A stretch of 64,000 nucleotides of DNA, taken from NCBI RefSeq assembly GCF_009932355.1, contig NZ_LEKU01000016.1, forward strand, positions 62,001 through 126,000. The letters are read 5' to 3'. The DNA is from Riemerella anatipestifer_E (GTDB lineage: Bacteria > Bacteroidota > Bacteroidia > Flavobacteriales > Weeksellaceae). This document shows, piece after piece, positions 42,792 through 52,068 of this stretch (position 1 is its first letter; every line of letters starts with the position of its first letter). The notes below the pieces were generated by a model. It was not told the DNA's origin and did no database searches. It saw only the letters and a list, made by a program, of their open reading frames with translations. Position numbers and translations under genes: made by a program.

Positions 42792-45404
42792 TTAAAAAGT
42801 ATATTCTATTGAAAAATTAAAGTTAGTACCTCTTCTGTAGTCAGTATGTATAAAGTTTTCAGCTTTTACTTCTACATCGTTGTTGTTTCCATACTCAAGT
42901 TTGTATTTACTATTGAGTAGGTTGATGACACTGAACTTAGCTTTCCATTGTTTAGAGAGCTCTCTCTGATAAACAAAATCTAGCTTATGGAAAGGTCTTT
43001 CATAAATGTGGTCTATACCAATTGAACCTAATGTATGAATTTTAGAGCCAGAAACATTATATACCAAAGATGCCGTCTGAGTTAAATTTTGAGCATTTTT
43101 TCGTTCATATTTCAAATCTGCATTTACTGTCCATGGTGCTGCACCTTGTAAGCCTCTTTTTAGACCTTTTTGTCTATCAGATTCTTGCTCTTTTTGTAGG
43201 CTACTACGCTTAACATCAGAGTACATTAAAGTAGTATTTACACCTAAAGAAAAAGGAGAAAGGTTTTCTGAAATTCTTCTCAAATTGATAATACCTTCTA
43301 GCTCTATCCCTGCTAGATTAGCTTCGGAAGCGTTAAAAAAGGTGATGGTTTGCCCATTAGAGTTTGCAGAGGCAGTATAAGATTTCTCTATGGCATTGAT
43401 GATTTTCTTTCCAAAGACACCAAAAGCGAATATTTCATCTTTTGTAGGGAATAGCTCATACTTGAAATCAAAGTTATAGTTTTCACTATTGGTAAGTCTT
43501 GGGTTACCTAGGATATTCTCATTATTAGGATTGATGTAGGTAATTGGCATGTACTCTATTAAGATAGGTCTTGTAATGGTTTTACTGAAGGCAAATCTTA
43601 GATTCGTTTTAGAGTTAAGCTCCTTTTTTACCGATAGGGAAGGTAAGAAGTAGTACTGATTTCTAGTAAGGTTTAAGAAAGGTCCGTTGATAGAATTAGA
43701 AAGTTCTTTATACCTAGTGATATTCATATTATTCTCTATTCTACCGCCTAAAATAATGTCCCAAGTGTCGTTTGGTTTGTAGTCTATACTGGCATATCCA
43801 GCGTTTACAAACTGATAAATGTTGTTTCTGTATACCACATTAGAACCTTCTCTATAATTAAAGAACCCATTAAGTGCAGATTGGTTAAAGGTATCTTGAG
43901 GTGTATCTGGGTTTATGATAACCGTTCTTCCATTTGGTGAAGCACTATTGTTGAAAACAGAGTAAATAAATCTGTACGAGGTACTTCTTCTATCCATAAA
44001 GCCATTATATCCTAAACTCAGTTCTATAGGGTAAGATTTTCTATCATTCTTTTTACCTAGACTTAATTTATATTCTGCAAAAGCGGAAAGATAATTTTTA
44101 CCACTTACATCTAGATATTGGCGTATAAGGTTATTACCACCGTAGCTTAGCCTTATTCTATCGTAATCGTTGGGAGTTTCTGGGTTTCCAGAAAATATTT
44201 TTCTATCAGGTTGTTGATAAAGGTTATTTACCCAGCTACCACCAGCCTTTATGAGATGTCTTTTGCCTAGTTTTTGAGAGGCGATAAGTTGTATATCTGT
44301 AAATCTAGAAATGTCCTGTTGGTTCACACGAAATAGCCCTTCTCCAGAGTTTCCTTGGTCCACATATCCTATATTATCCTGTATGATATTGGTAGAGTTT
44401 TGGAGGAATATGGCATTCAACATTACATCTGTACCTTTGTTTTTATAGCCTAAGCCTAATAGTGCAGAAGATTCAGTTTCATATTCATACTCTTTTTGGT
44501 AGAGTTTATTGTTATAGGTAATATTAGAACCCGAAAATAAGAATAGATTATTATGCCCTTCTTGATATTGATATTTATTAGCTTGATTTAAGGATAAAAG
44601 TAACCCAATTCTACCAGAGCCAGCTTTAAAACGCTGAGCTGTCGTAAAGGAAAGCCCTGTATTAGGCAATGCCTTTATGTTATCCACATTCCAAGAGTCT
44701 TTGAAAGAAGAAACAGATTCTTGACCATTGAAAATATAATTAGACGGTCGGAAACCTTTAACCTCGCTAGGTAGCTGTCTATTTCTAGAGTTTAGACCTA
44801 GATAACCATTGATAGAATTTGCATTTTCATTGATTTTAAATCTATCTCTGAAAGTGGTCTGACTATTAAAACCTATACTAAATTCTACTTTTGTAAAAGG
44901 CTTATCGTAGGATAGCGTTTCTATATCGAAAGTAGCACCAGCAAAGTCGGCGTAAAGGTCGCTATTAAATGTTTTATAAATATTCAATTTCCCTACAACA
45001 TCGGTTGGGAACTGCTTTAAAGCAATAATTTTTTGGAAGGGGTTGTTAGAAGGTGAACTTAATCCATTTATAAGTAAGGTGCTATATCTCTCCTCAAGTC
45101 CTCTTACAAAAAGCCCTTTACCCTCTACTGTGTTTACTCCTGTGATTTTGGTTAAACTCTGTTCCACATTAGAAATACCTTTCCTAGAGATTTCCTCAGC
45201 CCCCATGGCTTGTACCTGAACGCTAGATTTTTTAATAGATTGTAATACTGCTGTTTCAGTTTTTTTGTTAACGGTAGCTTTTAACTGAACGCCATCTATT
45301 TTCTTTTCGTTTTTGATGCTGTCTTTTTTTGATGCTTGTCCTAAGATAATTCCTGTAGAGGAACATAAGAACAAAACTGCAAGACTAAGCCTATGATACT
45401 TCAT
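42792..45404 (-). CDS. TonB-dependent receptor, predicted phosphate-responsive
   Basis: An 870-residue outer-membrane receptor: signal peptide (to ~22, ILGQ), plug domain (~62-175, with ISRKGISNVEQSLTKITGVN and FVRGLEERYSTLLINGL) and a beta-barrel ending HTDYRRGTNFNFSIEYTF. It is divergent from a PhoB-like regulator gene; the shared region carries 11-bp-spaced TTAA repeats. Import of phosphate-containing compounds is a reasonable inference; the substrate is not shown by the sequence. Confidence 0.85.
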   Translation of the reverse strand: MKYHRLSLAVLFLCSSTGIILGQASKKDSIKNEKKIDGVQLKATVNKKTETAVLQSIKKSSVQVQAMGAEEISRKGISNVEQSLTKITGVNTVEGKGLFVRGLEERYSTLLINGLSSPSNNPFQKIIALKQFPTDVVGKLNIYKTFNSDLYADFAGATFDIETLSYDKPFTKVEFSIGFNSQTTFRDRFKINENANSINGYLGLNSRNRQLPSEVKGFRPSNYIFNGQESVSSFKDSWNVDNIKALPNTGLSFTTAQRFKAGSGRIGLLLSLNQANKYQYQEGHNNLFLFSGSNITYNNKLYQKEYEYETESSALLGLGYKNKGTDVMLNAIFLQNSTNIIQDNIGYVDQGNSGEGLFRVNQQDISRFTDIQLIASQKLGKRHLIKAGGSWVNNLYQQPDRKIFSGNPETPNDYDRIRLSYGGNNLIRQYLDVSGKNYLSAFAEYKLSLGKKNDRKSYPIELSLGYNGFMDRRSTSYRFIYSVFNNSASPNGRTVIINPDTPQDTFNQSALNGFFNYREGSNVVYRNNIYQFVNAGYASIDYKPNDTWDIILGGRIENNMNITRYKELSNSINGPFLNLTRNQYYFLPSLSVKKELNSKTNLRFAFSKTITRPILIEYMPITYINPNNENILGNPRLTNSENYNFDFKYELFPTKDEIFAFGVFGKKIINAIEKSYTASANSNGQTITFFNASEANLAGIELEGIINLRRISENLSPFSLGVNTTLMYSDVKRSSLQKEQESDRQKGLKRGLQGAAPWTVNADLKYERKNAQNLTQTASLVYNVSGSKIHTLGSIGIDHIYERPFHKLDFVYQRELSKQWKAKFSVINLLNSKYKLEYGNNNDVEVKAENFIHTDYRRGTNFNFSIEYTF

Positions 45405-45438
45405 TTTTAAACTTATTAGATATTCATTTTTACTGGTG

Positions 45439-45446
45439 CAAAGAAA
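45439..45446 (-). promoter_or_regulatory. -7-like element of the TonB receptor gene
   Basis: On the minus strand TTTCTTTG, one mismatch from TANNTTTG, 35 bases before the receptor start. The nearest TTAA unit (45459) is 12 bases upstream. Confidence 0.4.
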
Positions 45447-45458
45447 TTATTTTATGGC

Positions 45459-45582
45459 TTAAACTAAGGTTTCGGAGATTTTAACTTTGTATTAAATAAT
45501 GTTTAACGGATGATAGGAAATATTAACTTTATATTAAGAACCAGAAGCGTGTTAATTTTAAGTTAAAAAATGATTAAATTTG
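45459..45582. promoter_or_regulatory. Pho-box-like arrays of TTAA units at 11-bp spacing
   Basis: TTAA units start at 45459, 45481, 45492 and 45503 (spacings 22, 11, 11), at 45523 and 45534 (11), and at 45552, 45563 and 45574 (11, 11). An 11-bp period equals the unit spacing of PhoB-type direct repeats (7-bp units with 4-bp gaps). The last unit runs into the -7 box TAAATTTG (45575-45582), which faces the regulator gene starting at 45608. The arrays lie between that gene and the divergent receptor gene, so both could be targets. Confidence 0.7.
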
Positions 45583-45607
45583 AGCCCCTAACTAATAAAA
45601 ACTAAAA

Positions 45608-46285
45608 ATGAAAGGCAAAAGAATACTCTTAATAGATGATGAGCCTGATATTTTGGAAATTATTTCCTACAACCTAAAGAAAGAAGGGTATGAGGTACAC
45701 ACTGCCAATAACGGAAACGAAGGTATAGAGAAGGCTAAAGAAATACTTCCACATCTTATTCTTCTTGATGTTATGATGCCTGATAAAGACGGTATAGAGA
45801 CTTGTCAAGAGATTAGAAAAATAGCTGCATTAGAAGGGTGTCTTATTGTCTTTTTGTCTGCAAGAGGTGAAGAATTTTCGCAATTAGCAGGTTATCAAGC
45901 AGGTGCTAATGATTATATTGTAAAGCTCATTAAACCTAAAGTGCTAATTTCCAAGGTGAATGCTCTAATGAACCTCACGCAACAAGTGGAAGAAAAAAAT
46001 AAAATTCTAAAAATAGGGCATCTAATTATTGATAGAGATAATTTTAAGGTAACCAAAGGTGACGAAAGTTTTATTTTACCTAAAAAAGAGTTTGATTTGC
46101 TGAATCTTTTGGCATCTAATACCGAAAAAGTATTTAAAAGAGAGGAAATTTTAGAAAAAGTATGGGGTAATGATGTAGTGGTAGGAGAACGCACAATAGA
46201 TGTTCATATCCGAAGATTAAGAGAAAAATTAGGCTCTAAAAGTATCCAAACACTTAAAGGGATTGGTTATAAATTAATTATCTAG
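45608..46285 (+). CDS. OmpR/PhoB-family response regulator
   Basis: A 225-residue two-component regulator. The receiver domain (1-120) has the acidic pair D10-D11, phospho-acceptor D54, S84 and K106; a winged-helix DNA-binding domain (~130-225) carries ERTIDVHIRRLREKLG and TLKGIGYKL. Odd point: the nearly invariant proline after the conserved lysine is Leu107 (CTC, 45926-45928). It is seven bases ahead of the sensor kinase gene. PhoB identity is inferred from 11-bp repeats upstream and overall similarity. Confidence 0.85.
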   Translation: MKGKRILLIDDEPDILEIISYNLKKEGYEVHTANNGNEGIEKAKEILPHLILLDVMMPDKDGIETCQEIRKIAALEGCLIVFLSARGEEFSQLAGYQAGANDYIVKLIKPKVLISKVNALMNLTQQVEEKNKILKIGHLIIDRDNFKVTKGDESFILPKKEFDLLNLLASNTEKVFKREEILEKVWGNDVVVGERTIDVHIRRLREKLGSKSIQTLKGIGYKLII

Positions 46286-46292
46286 GTTAAAA

Positions 46293-47315
46293 ATGAAGCC
46301 TAATTCGCTCAGTATTATAGCATCTTTATGCCTTACAGTGGCTATGGGGTTAGTGGTTTTTGCATTTGAATATGTAAAGACCAAAGATTGGTTCAATAAT
46401 GTAGGTTTTATTGTTGTTTTATTTGTCCTATCAGTTATTTTCTTTGTTAACTACACTATTGTTAGTTTTTTATTTAGATTTTATGGTAAAGAAAAGATAA
46501 GGCAAATCTCTACTATTCTACCAGATGAAATTGCTACTGAAGATGAGAATATCAATTTTAAAGAACTAGGCGAACGAATTTCTGGACTTAGCGAAAAGGC
46601 AAGTTCAGAGATTGATATGATGAAGGAGATGGAACGCTACCGTAAAGAGTACATAGGTAACATATCGCATGAGCTCAAAACTCCATTATTTTCCATACAG
46701 AGCTATGTGGGAACTCTGATAGACGGTGGTGTGGAAGATTTAGAAATTAGAGATAAATACCTGCATCGTATAGATAAATCTTTAGATAGATTGATGAATA
46801 TCGTTAAAGATTTAGATATGATTAACCGCTTTGAAAGTGGCGAAATCACTCTTGAATTTGTAAAATTTGACCTCAATGTTTTGGTAAAGGAAATCTTTGA
46901 CTTTTTAGATATAGAAGCTCAAAAGAAGGGCACTCAGCTAAGCCTTAAAAGTAATGGAACTATATGGGTTTTGGCAGATAAACAGAAAATATCACAAGTT
47001 TTACTCAATTTAGTTTCTAATGCAATACATTATGCTAATAGAGAAAAAGCAGTGGTAGAAGTCATTACTTCAGTTCATAGAGATAAAGTAGTGGTAGAGG
47101 TTAAAGATAACGGTATGGGGATAAAACCAGAGATACTTCCTCGTGTTTTTGAGCGTTTCTATCGTGTGGAAAGTAGCCGAAACAGAAGAGATGGAGGCTC
47201 TGGCTTAGGCTTAGCTATTGTAAAGCATATTTTAGAAGCTCATGGGCAAAATATTGAAGCCAAAAGTGTCTATTTAAGTGGAGCGAGTTTTATTTTTACC
47301 TTAGATAAGGCTTAA
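46293..47315 (+). CDS. Sensor histidine kinase, PhoR-like
   Basis: A 340-residue membrane kinase with two N-terminal helices (~8-26, 36-60) and only about ten residues between them, so no sizeable periplasmic sensor. HisKA has HELKTP with His126; the catalytic domain has QVLLNLVSNAIHYA, DNGMGIKPEILPRVFERFYRV and GSGLGLAIVKHIL. A small-loop kinase next to a PhoB-like regulator resembles PhoR, which senses through the phosphate transporter, but no pst/phoU genes are in the window. Confidence 0.85.
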   Translation: MKPNSLSIIASLCLTVAMGLVVFAFEYVKTKDWFNNVGFIVVLFVLSVIFFVNYTIVSFLFRFYGKEKIRQISTILPDEIATEDENINFKELGERISGLSEKASSEIDMMKEMERYRKEYIGNISHELKTPLFSIQSYVGTLIDGGVEDLEIRDKYLHRIDKSLDRLMNIVKDLDMINRFESGEITLEFVKFDLNVLVKEIFDFLDIEAQKKGTQLSLKSNGTIWVLADKQKISQVLLNLVSNAIHYANREKAVVEVITSVHRDKVVVEVKDNGMGIKPEILPRVFERFYRVESSRNRRDGGSGLGLAIVKHILEAHGQNIEAKSVYLSGASFIFTLDKA

Positions 47316-47397
47316 TGCAGAAATCATCTGTTTGTGTATTTATATAAAAATTCTTATATTAGCCCTATATCTTTAATCATAATAAATACAAATCATA

Positions 47398-48057
47398 ATG
47401 AAAAAAAACATTTTAAGCCTATTATTTGCAACGAGCATTGGTCTGTTAGCTCTAAATTCTTGCGGAAAAGATAAACCTCTTACTAGCGAGTCTAATGAAG
47501 TTACCACTACTAAAGAAGGACAAGTATATGCCATAGATACAGCAACCAGTAAGGTAGAGTGGAAAGGTTATAAAGTGGTGAAGTCTGATAATACGAGCCA
47601 CTTTGGAGATATTAAATTTGAGAGCGGAGAAGTAACAGTAAAAGACGGTAAGCTAGAGAGCGGGAAATTCGTAGCGAATATGAACACTTTAGCAAACAGA
47701 GATATTACAGATGATGCGGAGAAATCAGCTAAATTAGATGGTCATCTTAAAAATGAAGATTTTTTTGAGGTAGAAAAATTCCCAACATCATCTTTTGAAA
47801 TTACTAAGGTTACAGAAACTACCGAAGGAGATTATAACACTCTTTTAGATGGCAATCTTACGATTAAAGGGATTACAAAACCAGTACAATTTAAAGCTAA
47901 TGTAAAGGTAGAGGAAGGTAAAGTAAGCATTAAAACTGAGCCTACCGATATTAAGAGAGAAGATTTTGGAGTTAAATTTCAAATGCCTGTAGCAAACGGA
48001 GTTATTAAAAACGAAGTAACTGTACATGTAAGTATAGATGCTTCTCAATTGAAATAA
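47398..48057 (+). CDS. YceI family lipoprotein
   Basis: A 219-residue lipoprotein with lipobox LNSC (Cys22). The YceI lipocalin-like domain starts at YAIDTATSKVEWKGYKV and includes SGKFVANMNTLANRDI, HLKNEDFFEVEKFPTSSFEI and GNLTIKGITKPVQF. YceI proteins bind long isoprenoid-type lipids in the periplasm. It follows the kinase gene after 82 bases and has its own terminator. Confidence 0.9.
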   Translation: MKKNILSLLFATSIGLLALNSCGKDKPLTSESNEVTTTKEGQVYAIDTATSKVEWKGYKVVKSDNTSHFGDIKFESGEVTVKDGKLESGKFVANMNTLANRDITDDAEKSAKLDGHLKNEDFFEVEKFPTSSFEITKVTETTEGDYNTLLDGNLTIKGITKPVQFKANVKVEEGKVSIKTEPTDIKREDFGVKFQMPVANGVIKNEVTVHVSIDASQLK

Positions 48058-48080
48058 ATATTACTTTTTTAAAGGTTAAA

Positions 48081-48110
48081 AAAATGCCTCAGAATATTCT
48101 GAGGCTTTTT
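48081..48110. terminator. Bidirectional terminator between yceI-like gene and mfd
   Basis: Perfect 20-bp palindrome built of GCCTCAGAAT (48086-48095) and ATTCTGAGGC (48096-48105), with As before and Ts after it. Confidence 0.85.
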
Positions 48111-48113
48111 CAC

Positions 48114-51100
48114 TTAGTTGAGTATAGCTTGCAGAAGTTCATTCACTTCATCTACATCGTTAATATGGTCTTTTCTCATCATAAGCTGGTTGCCCTCAGC
48201 CGAATGTTTTTCTTTAAGACTGGCTTTTTGAGGATTTTGACTTAGATATTGGATAATCTTTTTAAACTTTTCGGTTTGGTAAAATTTATCCTGCGGATTG
48301 CTAGGGAAATAACCTATAAAAATACCATTTTTCATCACGATTTTTTCAAAACCAATAGCTGCAGCTAGCCATTTTAACTCTACTGATTTTAGTAGGTTAA
48401 TGGCTTCTTCTGGCAATGACCCAAAACGGTCTTCTAGTTCTGCCTCAAAGCGTTTTAATTCCTCTTTGTTATTTATTTCTGCAAGTTTTTGGTAGAGGCT
48501 TAGTCGCTCCTCTGTACTACTTACATAAGAGTCAGGAAGCATCAGTTCCAAATCGGTATCAATATTAACATCTTTGGAAGACTTGAACAGTTTTTTTCGG
48601 TCTGCTTCGTTTTCAAAAAGACTTTCAAACTCGGCATCATTTTGCAATTCTTCTAAGGCTTCTTGCATTATCTTTTGATAAGTTTCAAAGCCCATTTCGT
48701 TGATAAATCCGCTTTGCTCTGCACCAAGCAAATCACCAGCACCACGAATTTCAAGGTCTTTCATTGCGATTTGGAAACCACTGCCTAAATCGGAAAATTG
48801 TTCTATGGCTTCAAGTCGTTTTCTTGCATCAGAAGTTACCATATCAAAAGGTGGTGTAATAAGGTAACAAAAGGCTTTTCGGTTGCTTCGTCCCACTCGC
48901 CCACGCATTTGGTGAACATCTGCCATACCAAACCTTTGGGCATCGTTGATAAAGATAGTATTGGCGTTGGGTACATCTACACCGCTTTCTACAATCGTAG
49001 TAGAAACCAGTACATCGTACCTTCCTTCCATAAAGTCTAATATGTTTTCTTCTAACTGCTTACCGTCCATTTGTCCGTGTCCTGTAATCACTCTAGCATC
49101 GGGGACGAGGCGTTGTATCATTCCCGCAATGTCTTTTAAATTATCAATTCTGTTATTGATGAAATAAACCTGTCCATCTCTTTGTAATTCGTAGGAAATG
49201 GCATCTCTTATAATTTCTTCATCAAAACCTATGAGTTGAGTTTCTACAGGTTGTCTATTGGGTGGAGGGGTTTTAATTACAGATAAATCTCTAGCTGCCA
49301 TTAGCGAAAATTGTAGCGTTCTAGGGATAGGTGTAGCGGTAAGCGTGAGAGTATCTATATTTGCTTTTAAAGTTTTAAGTTTGTCTTTTACAGAAACTCC
49401 AAACTTATGTTCTTCGTCTATAATGAGAAGTCCTAAATCTTTAAACTTGACTTTTTCGGAGGTGAGTTGGTGGGTACCGATGATGATGTCAATTTTACCT
49501 TCGGCAAGTTTCTCTAAGGTTTCTCGTTTTTGTTTTGCTGTACGAAAACGATTGAGGTACGAAATATTAACAGGGAAATCTTTAAGCCTTTCTGCAAAAC
49601 TTCGGTAGTGCTGAAACGCCAAAATGGTTGTCGGTACAAGAACAGCAACTTGTTTACCATCTGTAGCAGCTTTAAAGGCTGCTCTTATAGCTACTTCGGT
49701 TTTACCAAATCCCACATCGCCACAGACGAGCCTATCCATAAAGGAATCGGCTTCCATATCTCGTTTAACATCTAGCGTTGCCTTTTCTTGGTCTGGAGTA
49801 TCTTCGTAGAGAAAGCTAGCCTCTAATTCATTTTGGAGGTAAGTGTCTGGTGTATAGGCGAAGCCTTTGGCGGTTTTCCTTTTAGCGTAAAGTTTTATAA
49901 GGTCAAATGCAATTTGTTTAACCTTGGCTTTCGTTTTATTTTTGAGGTTCTTCCACGAAGGAGAACCTATTTTAGAAAGCGTGATTTCCTTACCTTCAGC
50001 ACCATTATATTTAGAAATTTTATGCAGAGCGTGTATGCTTATATAGAGTAAATCTCCGTTTTTGTAAGTCAATTTAAAGCATTCTTGAGTTTTACCACCA
50101 TTGTTTACCTTTACCAGTCCCATAAACTTCCCGATGCCGTGGTCAATATGGGCAATGTAGTCGCCTACTTTTAAAGACATTAAATCTTTAAGTGTGAGTT
50201 GTTCCGACTTGGCAAAAGTGTTTTTAGCTCGGTAGCGTTGGTATCTATCAAAAATTTGATGGTCGGTATAGACAAGGATTTGGTGTTGGTGGTCTATAAA
50301 CCCTTGATGCAGCTCCGATTTGAAAAACTGGAAAGAAATGGCGCTTCCCAAATCTTCGAAAATACTTTTCAGTCGTTCTTTTTGTTTTTCGGAGGCAAAC
50401 GAAATCCATAAATTAAAGCCTTGTTTTTGTTTCTCTTCTAGGTCTTCTATGAGGAGCTCAAAATTCTTATTAAAGCTAGGTTGTGGGCTTTGCTTGAGTT
50501 CAATAAAAGGAGCTTGAGAAAGCTGTAACGATTGTGAGGTAAAATCTACCGTTCTAAACTTTTGATAGGTTTTAAAAAATACCTCGTCTGATATAAAGAG
50601 TTCGTTAGGCTTTTGGTGTTTGATGTCCGAGTTGAGTTGGGTATATTTTTCCTCTGCTTTTGTGTAAAAATCTCTGATGTAGTTAAGTCCTAGATAGGCA
50701 TTTTTAGTAACAATAAAGCTGTCTTTTGGCAGTAAATCTAGGAACGGAACTTTGGTGCCTTGCACTGCAAAATTCATATTAGAAACTAATTGCAGACTTT
50801 CTACCTTACTTATGGATAGTTGAGTTTCAATATCAAAAGTTTTGATGCTTTCTACCTCGTTGCCAAAAAAAGTGATACGATAAGGCTTATCATTGGCATA
50901 AGAGAAGACATCTACAATACCGCCTCTTACAGCAAACTCTCCCGGTTCAGAAACAAAATCGGTTAAGTGAAAATTAAACTGCTCTAGTAGTTCGCCTGTA
51001 AAATCAAAATCTAGCTGGTCGCCTACCTTAATATGGTGAGAAATGGCTTTAAAATCTTCCTTTTTAAGCACCTTTTCACAAAGGGCAGCATAATGGGCTA

Positions 51101-51473
51101 CAATGACTTTTGGCTCTGGATTGGCATTGAGCTGATTAAGCACTTCGGTTCTTAATACCAAATTGGCATTTTGTGTTTTTTCGGTTTGGTAAGGCTCTAG
51201 GTGGGTGGCAGGGAAATAGAGTACCTTATCTTCGCCGAGTAGTTCTTCTAGTTCTGTAGTGGTGTAGTGGGCATCTTCCTTATCATCTACTATAAGGAGG
51301 ATAGGTTGGTTTTGGGTGAGGAATAGTTCTGCACAGATTAAACTTGGGCTAGAACCTGCCATTCCCTTCACCGAAATGTGCTGATGATGAGGTAAAGCTT
51401 CCAAAACAGAACTTCCGAATTGATGTTTTAGGAGGAAAGGTAAAAGGCTTTCGTGGATTGGGGACAAAATCAT
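48114..51473 (-). CDS. mfd: Transcription-repair coupling factor Mfd
   Basis: A 1119-residue helicase-like protein that removes stalled RNA polymerase from DNA lesions and recruits UvrA. In order: UvrB-like N-terminal domains (AVRGGIVDVFSY), RNA-polymerase-interaction domain (VGDYIAHIDHGIGKFMGL), RecG-type translocase motor with GDVGFGKTEVAIRAA and LLIIDEEHKFG, HQMRGRVGRS, and the C-terminal TRCF domain (LPDSYVSSTEERLSLYQKLA). The start at 51473 is used: the first 13 codons of the longer frame lack similarity. Confidence 0.96.
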   Translation of the reverse strand: MILSPIHESLLPFLLKHQFGSSVLEALPHHQHISVKGMAGSSPSLICAELFLTQNQPILLIVDDKEDAHYTTTELEELLGEDKVLYFPATHLEPYQTEKTQNANLVLRTEVLNQLNANPEPKVIVAHYAALCEKVLKKEDFKAISHHIKVGDQLDFDFTGELLEQFNFHLTDFVSEPGEFAVRGGIVDVFSYANDKPYRITFFGNEVESIKTFDIETQLSISKVESLQLVSNMNFAVQGTKVPFLDLLPKDSFIVTKNAYLGLNYIRDFYTKAEEKYTQLNSDIKHQKPNELFISDEVFFKTYQKFRTVDFTSQSLQLSQAPFIELKQSPQPSFNKNFELLIEDLEEKQKQGFNLWISFASEKQKERLKSIFEDLGSAISFQFFKSELHQGFIDHQHQILVYTDHQIFDRYQRYRAKNTFAKSEQLTLKDLMSLKVGDYIAHIDHGIGKFMGLVKVNNGGKTQECFKLTYKNGDLLYISIHALHKISKYNGAEGKEITLSKIGSPSWKNLKNKTKAKVKQIAFDLIKLYAKRKTAKGFAYTPDTYLQNELEASFLYEDTPDQEKATLDVKRDMEADSFMDRLVCGDVGFGKTEVAIRAAFKAATDGKQVAVLVPTTILAFQHYRSFAERLKDFPVNISYLNRFRTAKQKRETLEKLAEGKIDIIIGTHQLTSEKVKFKDLGLLIIDEEHKFGVSVKDKLKTLKANIDTLTLTATPIPRTLQFSLMAARDLSVIKTPPPNRQPVETQLIGFDEEIIRDAISYELQRDGQVYFINNRIDNLKDIAGMIQRLVPDARVITGHGQMDGKQLEENILDFMEGRYDVLVSTTIVESGVDVPNANTIFINDAQRFGMADVHQMRGRVGRSNRKAFCYLITPPFDMVTSDARKRLEAIEQFSDLGSGFQIAMKDLEIRGAGDLLGAEQSGFINEMGFETYQKIMQEALEELQNDAEFESLFENEADRKKLFKSSKDVNIDTDLELMLPDSYVSSTEERLSLYQKLAEINNKEELKRFEAELEDRFGSLPEEAINLLKSVELKWLAAAIGFEKIVMKNGIFIGYFPSNPQDKFYQTEKFKKIIQYLSQNPQKASLKEKHSAEGNQLMMRKDHINDVDEVNELLQAILN

Positions 51474-51637
51474 ATTACTCAATCTATAATAATAAAGATG
51501 TGCTAAAAACAAAGATAACGCTCCAGAGTTTTTCTAAAGCGTTGCCGAACGCAAAGTTAGTAAATTTTATTTACCTAGAAATGGGAAGTAGAGTTTGATT
51601 TATGTGTTTAAAATACCGTCTATGTTTAAAAAATCAT

Positions 51638-51645
51638 TAAATTTG
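51638..51645 (+). promoter_or_regulatory. -7 element of ruvX
   Basis: TAAATTTG, an exact TANNTTTG match, ends nine bases before the ATG at 51655, giving a very short leader. Confidence 0.5.
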
Positions 51646-51654
51646 CACCTCTTT

Positions 51655-52068
51655 ATGGGACAGATATTAGCCATAGATTACGGTAAAGCACGTACGGGTA
51701 TAGCGGCAACAGATGATATGAAGCTCATTGCTAGTGGGCTTGCCACAGTGCCAACGGAGGAACTTTTGTCATTCTTATCCGAATATATCCGCAGTAATGT
51801 TGTAGAAGCTGTGGTTGTAGGTTACCCTGTGGATTTAAAGGGTAATGTCTCTGAAGTAGAAACTTCTATCTTAGAGTTTATAGAAAAGTTTAAAGTTCAA
51901 TTTCCAGAGATAGAGGTTCACCGTTTAGATGAAAGATTTACCTCCAAGATGGCTTCTTTTTTCATCAGTCAAAGCGGGAAAAACAAAAAACAAAGACAAG
52001 AAAAAGGGCTTATAGATAAAGTAAGTGCCACCATAATTTTACAAAATTTTTTAGACCAAAAGAGATGA
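51655..52068 (+). CDS. ruvX: Holliday junction resolvase-like RuvX (YqgF)
   Basis: A 137-residue RNase H-fold protein: MGQILAIDYGKARTGIAATDD at the start, VVVGYPVDLKGNVSEVE, HRLDERFTSKMA and the C-terminal IDKVSATIILQNFLD. Known roles include pre-16S rRNA processing. The start was set to the Met at 51655; the longer frame runs through the promoter. The stop overlaps def by four bases (ATGA). Confidence 0.93.
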   Translation: MGQILAIDYGKARTGIAATDDMKLIASGLATVPTEELLSFLSEYIRSNVVEAVVVGYPVDLKGNVSEVETSILEFIEKFKVQFPEIEVHRLDERFTSKMASFFISQSGKNKKQRQEKGLIDKVSATIILQNFLDQKR

